A stretch of DNA of 15,921 nt, taken from positions 1 to 15,921 of the forward strand of contig JAEYUD010000278.1 in the NCBI GenBank assembly GCA_023433685.1, given 5' to 3'. This stretch comes from Bacteroidota bacterium. GTDB taxonomy: Bacteria; Bacteroidota; Ignavibacteria; Ignavibacteriales; Ignavibacteriaceae. A program made the translations under genes and the position numbers. Below are positions 15,674 through 15,921 of this stretch, in pieces. The notes beneath the pieces were generated by a model. It was not told the DNA's origin and made no database searches. It saw nothing but the letters and a program-made list of their open reading frames with translations. Position 1 is the stretch's first letter; the number at the start of each line of letters is the position of its first letter.

Positions 15674-15753
15674 GAACTTGAGAGACTCCGGGACTTCGAG
15701 ACTCCGAGACTCCGAGACTCCGAGACTCCGAGACTTCGAGACGTTGTGACTTT
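15674..15753. repeat. Octamer tandem array in the phage cassette (10 units of 8 bp)
   Basis: Ten consecutive 8-bp units run from GAACTTGA through GAGACTCC, GGGACTTC, GAGACTCC four times in a row, GAGACTTC, GAGACGTT and GTGACTTT. An isolated first copy, GAACTTGA, sits directly on the capsid stop codon at 15647. The core GAGACTC is a three-base inverted repeat around one base, like GAACTTC in the array at 9997. The array fills the gap before the next gene and ends 17 bp ahead of its ATG. Confidence 0.92.
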
Positions 15754-15770
15754 TTTAGAAAGGAAAGAAA

Positions 15771-15921
15771 ATGAAATTCATAAGCAAATACAGAAGATAC
15801 TCAATTAAAATAAACGGGAAGAAGTACTCTTTTGCGCCGGAGGAGGCGACGGGAGTATACTCAACCGAAGATGAGAGTGAGATAAACGACTTAAAAGGGT
15901 CAGTGGCGTATGGGCGTGATT
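15771..15921 (+). CDS. Phage-cassette gene of unknown function, cut by window end
   Basis: An ATG at 15771 with AAAGGAAAG just upstream opens a frame that stays open for the remaining 50 codons (MKFISKYRRYSIKINGKK at the start). The visible part is basic at first, then acidic, with YSFAPEEATGVYSTEDESE resembling small phage proteins that follow capsid genes. It is too short to assign; head-completion or other virion roles are possible from position only. It shares strand and apparent transcript with the capsid gene. Confidence 0.6.
   Translation, partial: MKFISKYRRYSIKINGKKYSFAPEEATGVYSTEDESEINDLKGSVAYGRD

Overview
The window reads as chromosomal DNA from a bacterium of the Bacteroidota/Chlorobiota/Ignavibacteriota lineage, most likely an Ignavibacteria-type organism. 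The best clue is a secreted protein whose C-terminal type IX secretion sorting domain carries NFPNPFNPST, the wording typical of that group. Two candidate promoters of the Bacteroidota sigma type (TTTG, 20-bp spacer, TAnnTTTG-like) point the same way. No rRNA, tRNA or CRISPR was seen, and no gap between genes exceeds 300 bp.

Layout. (1) 16-810, plus strand: a full-length homologue of the aminoglycoside-resistance 16S rRNA m7G1405 methyltransferases (ArmA/Rmt/FmrO family). (2) 3851-915, minus strand: a two-gene unit of a YdfG-like short-chain dehydrogenase followed by a RecD2-type helicase. (3) 3914-4372: a DinB-family protein, divergent from the previous unit. (4) 4447-9340: a tight plus-strand operon with its own candidate promoter and a strong terminator. 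It holds fabF, a T9SS-exported propeller-like protein, the 4-alpha-glucanotransferase malQ and a small TerB-like protein, with gaps of 17-18 bp. (5) 9391-9996: an exported or membrane-anchored glutathione peroxidase. (6) 13878-10096, minus strand: an exported thioredoxin-like protein, a long coiled-coil protein ending in a response-regulator receiver domain, and a GT4 glycosyltransferase. (7) 13980 to the end: a promoter and the start of a phage structural cassette, with a small helical protein, an SU10-type major capsid protein and a truncated third gene.

The most unusual signal is a set of three short-unit tandem arrays: octamers at 9997-10132, heptamers at 11217-11370 and octamers at 15674-15753. 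Each lies directly behind a stop codon and keeps a strict 7- or 8-bp register although the unit sequences differ. The heptamer array fills the gap before the glycosyltransferase and also encodes its first 40 or so residues. The only ATG lies upstream of nine contiguous heptamers, so gain or loss of one unit would shift the frame. That makes this a candidate phase-variable glycosyltransferase. The same kind of array inside the phage cassette suggests that the cassette has been resident long enough to acquire a feature of this genome.
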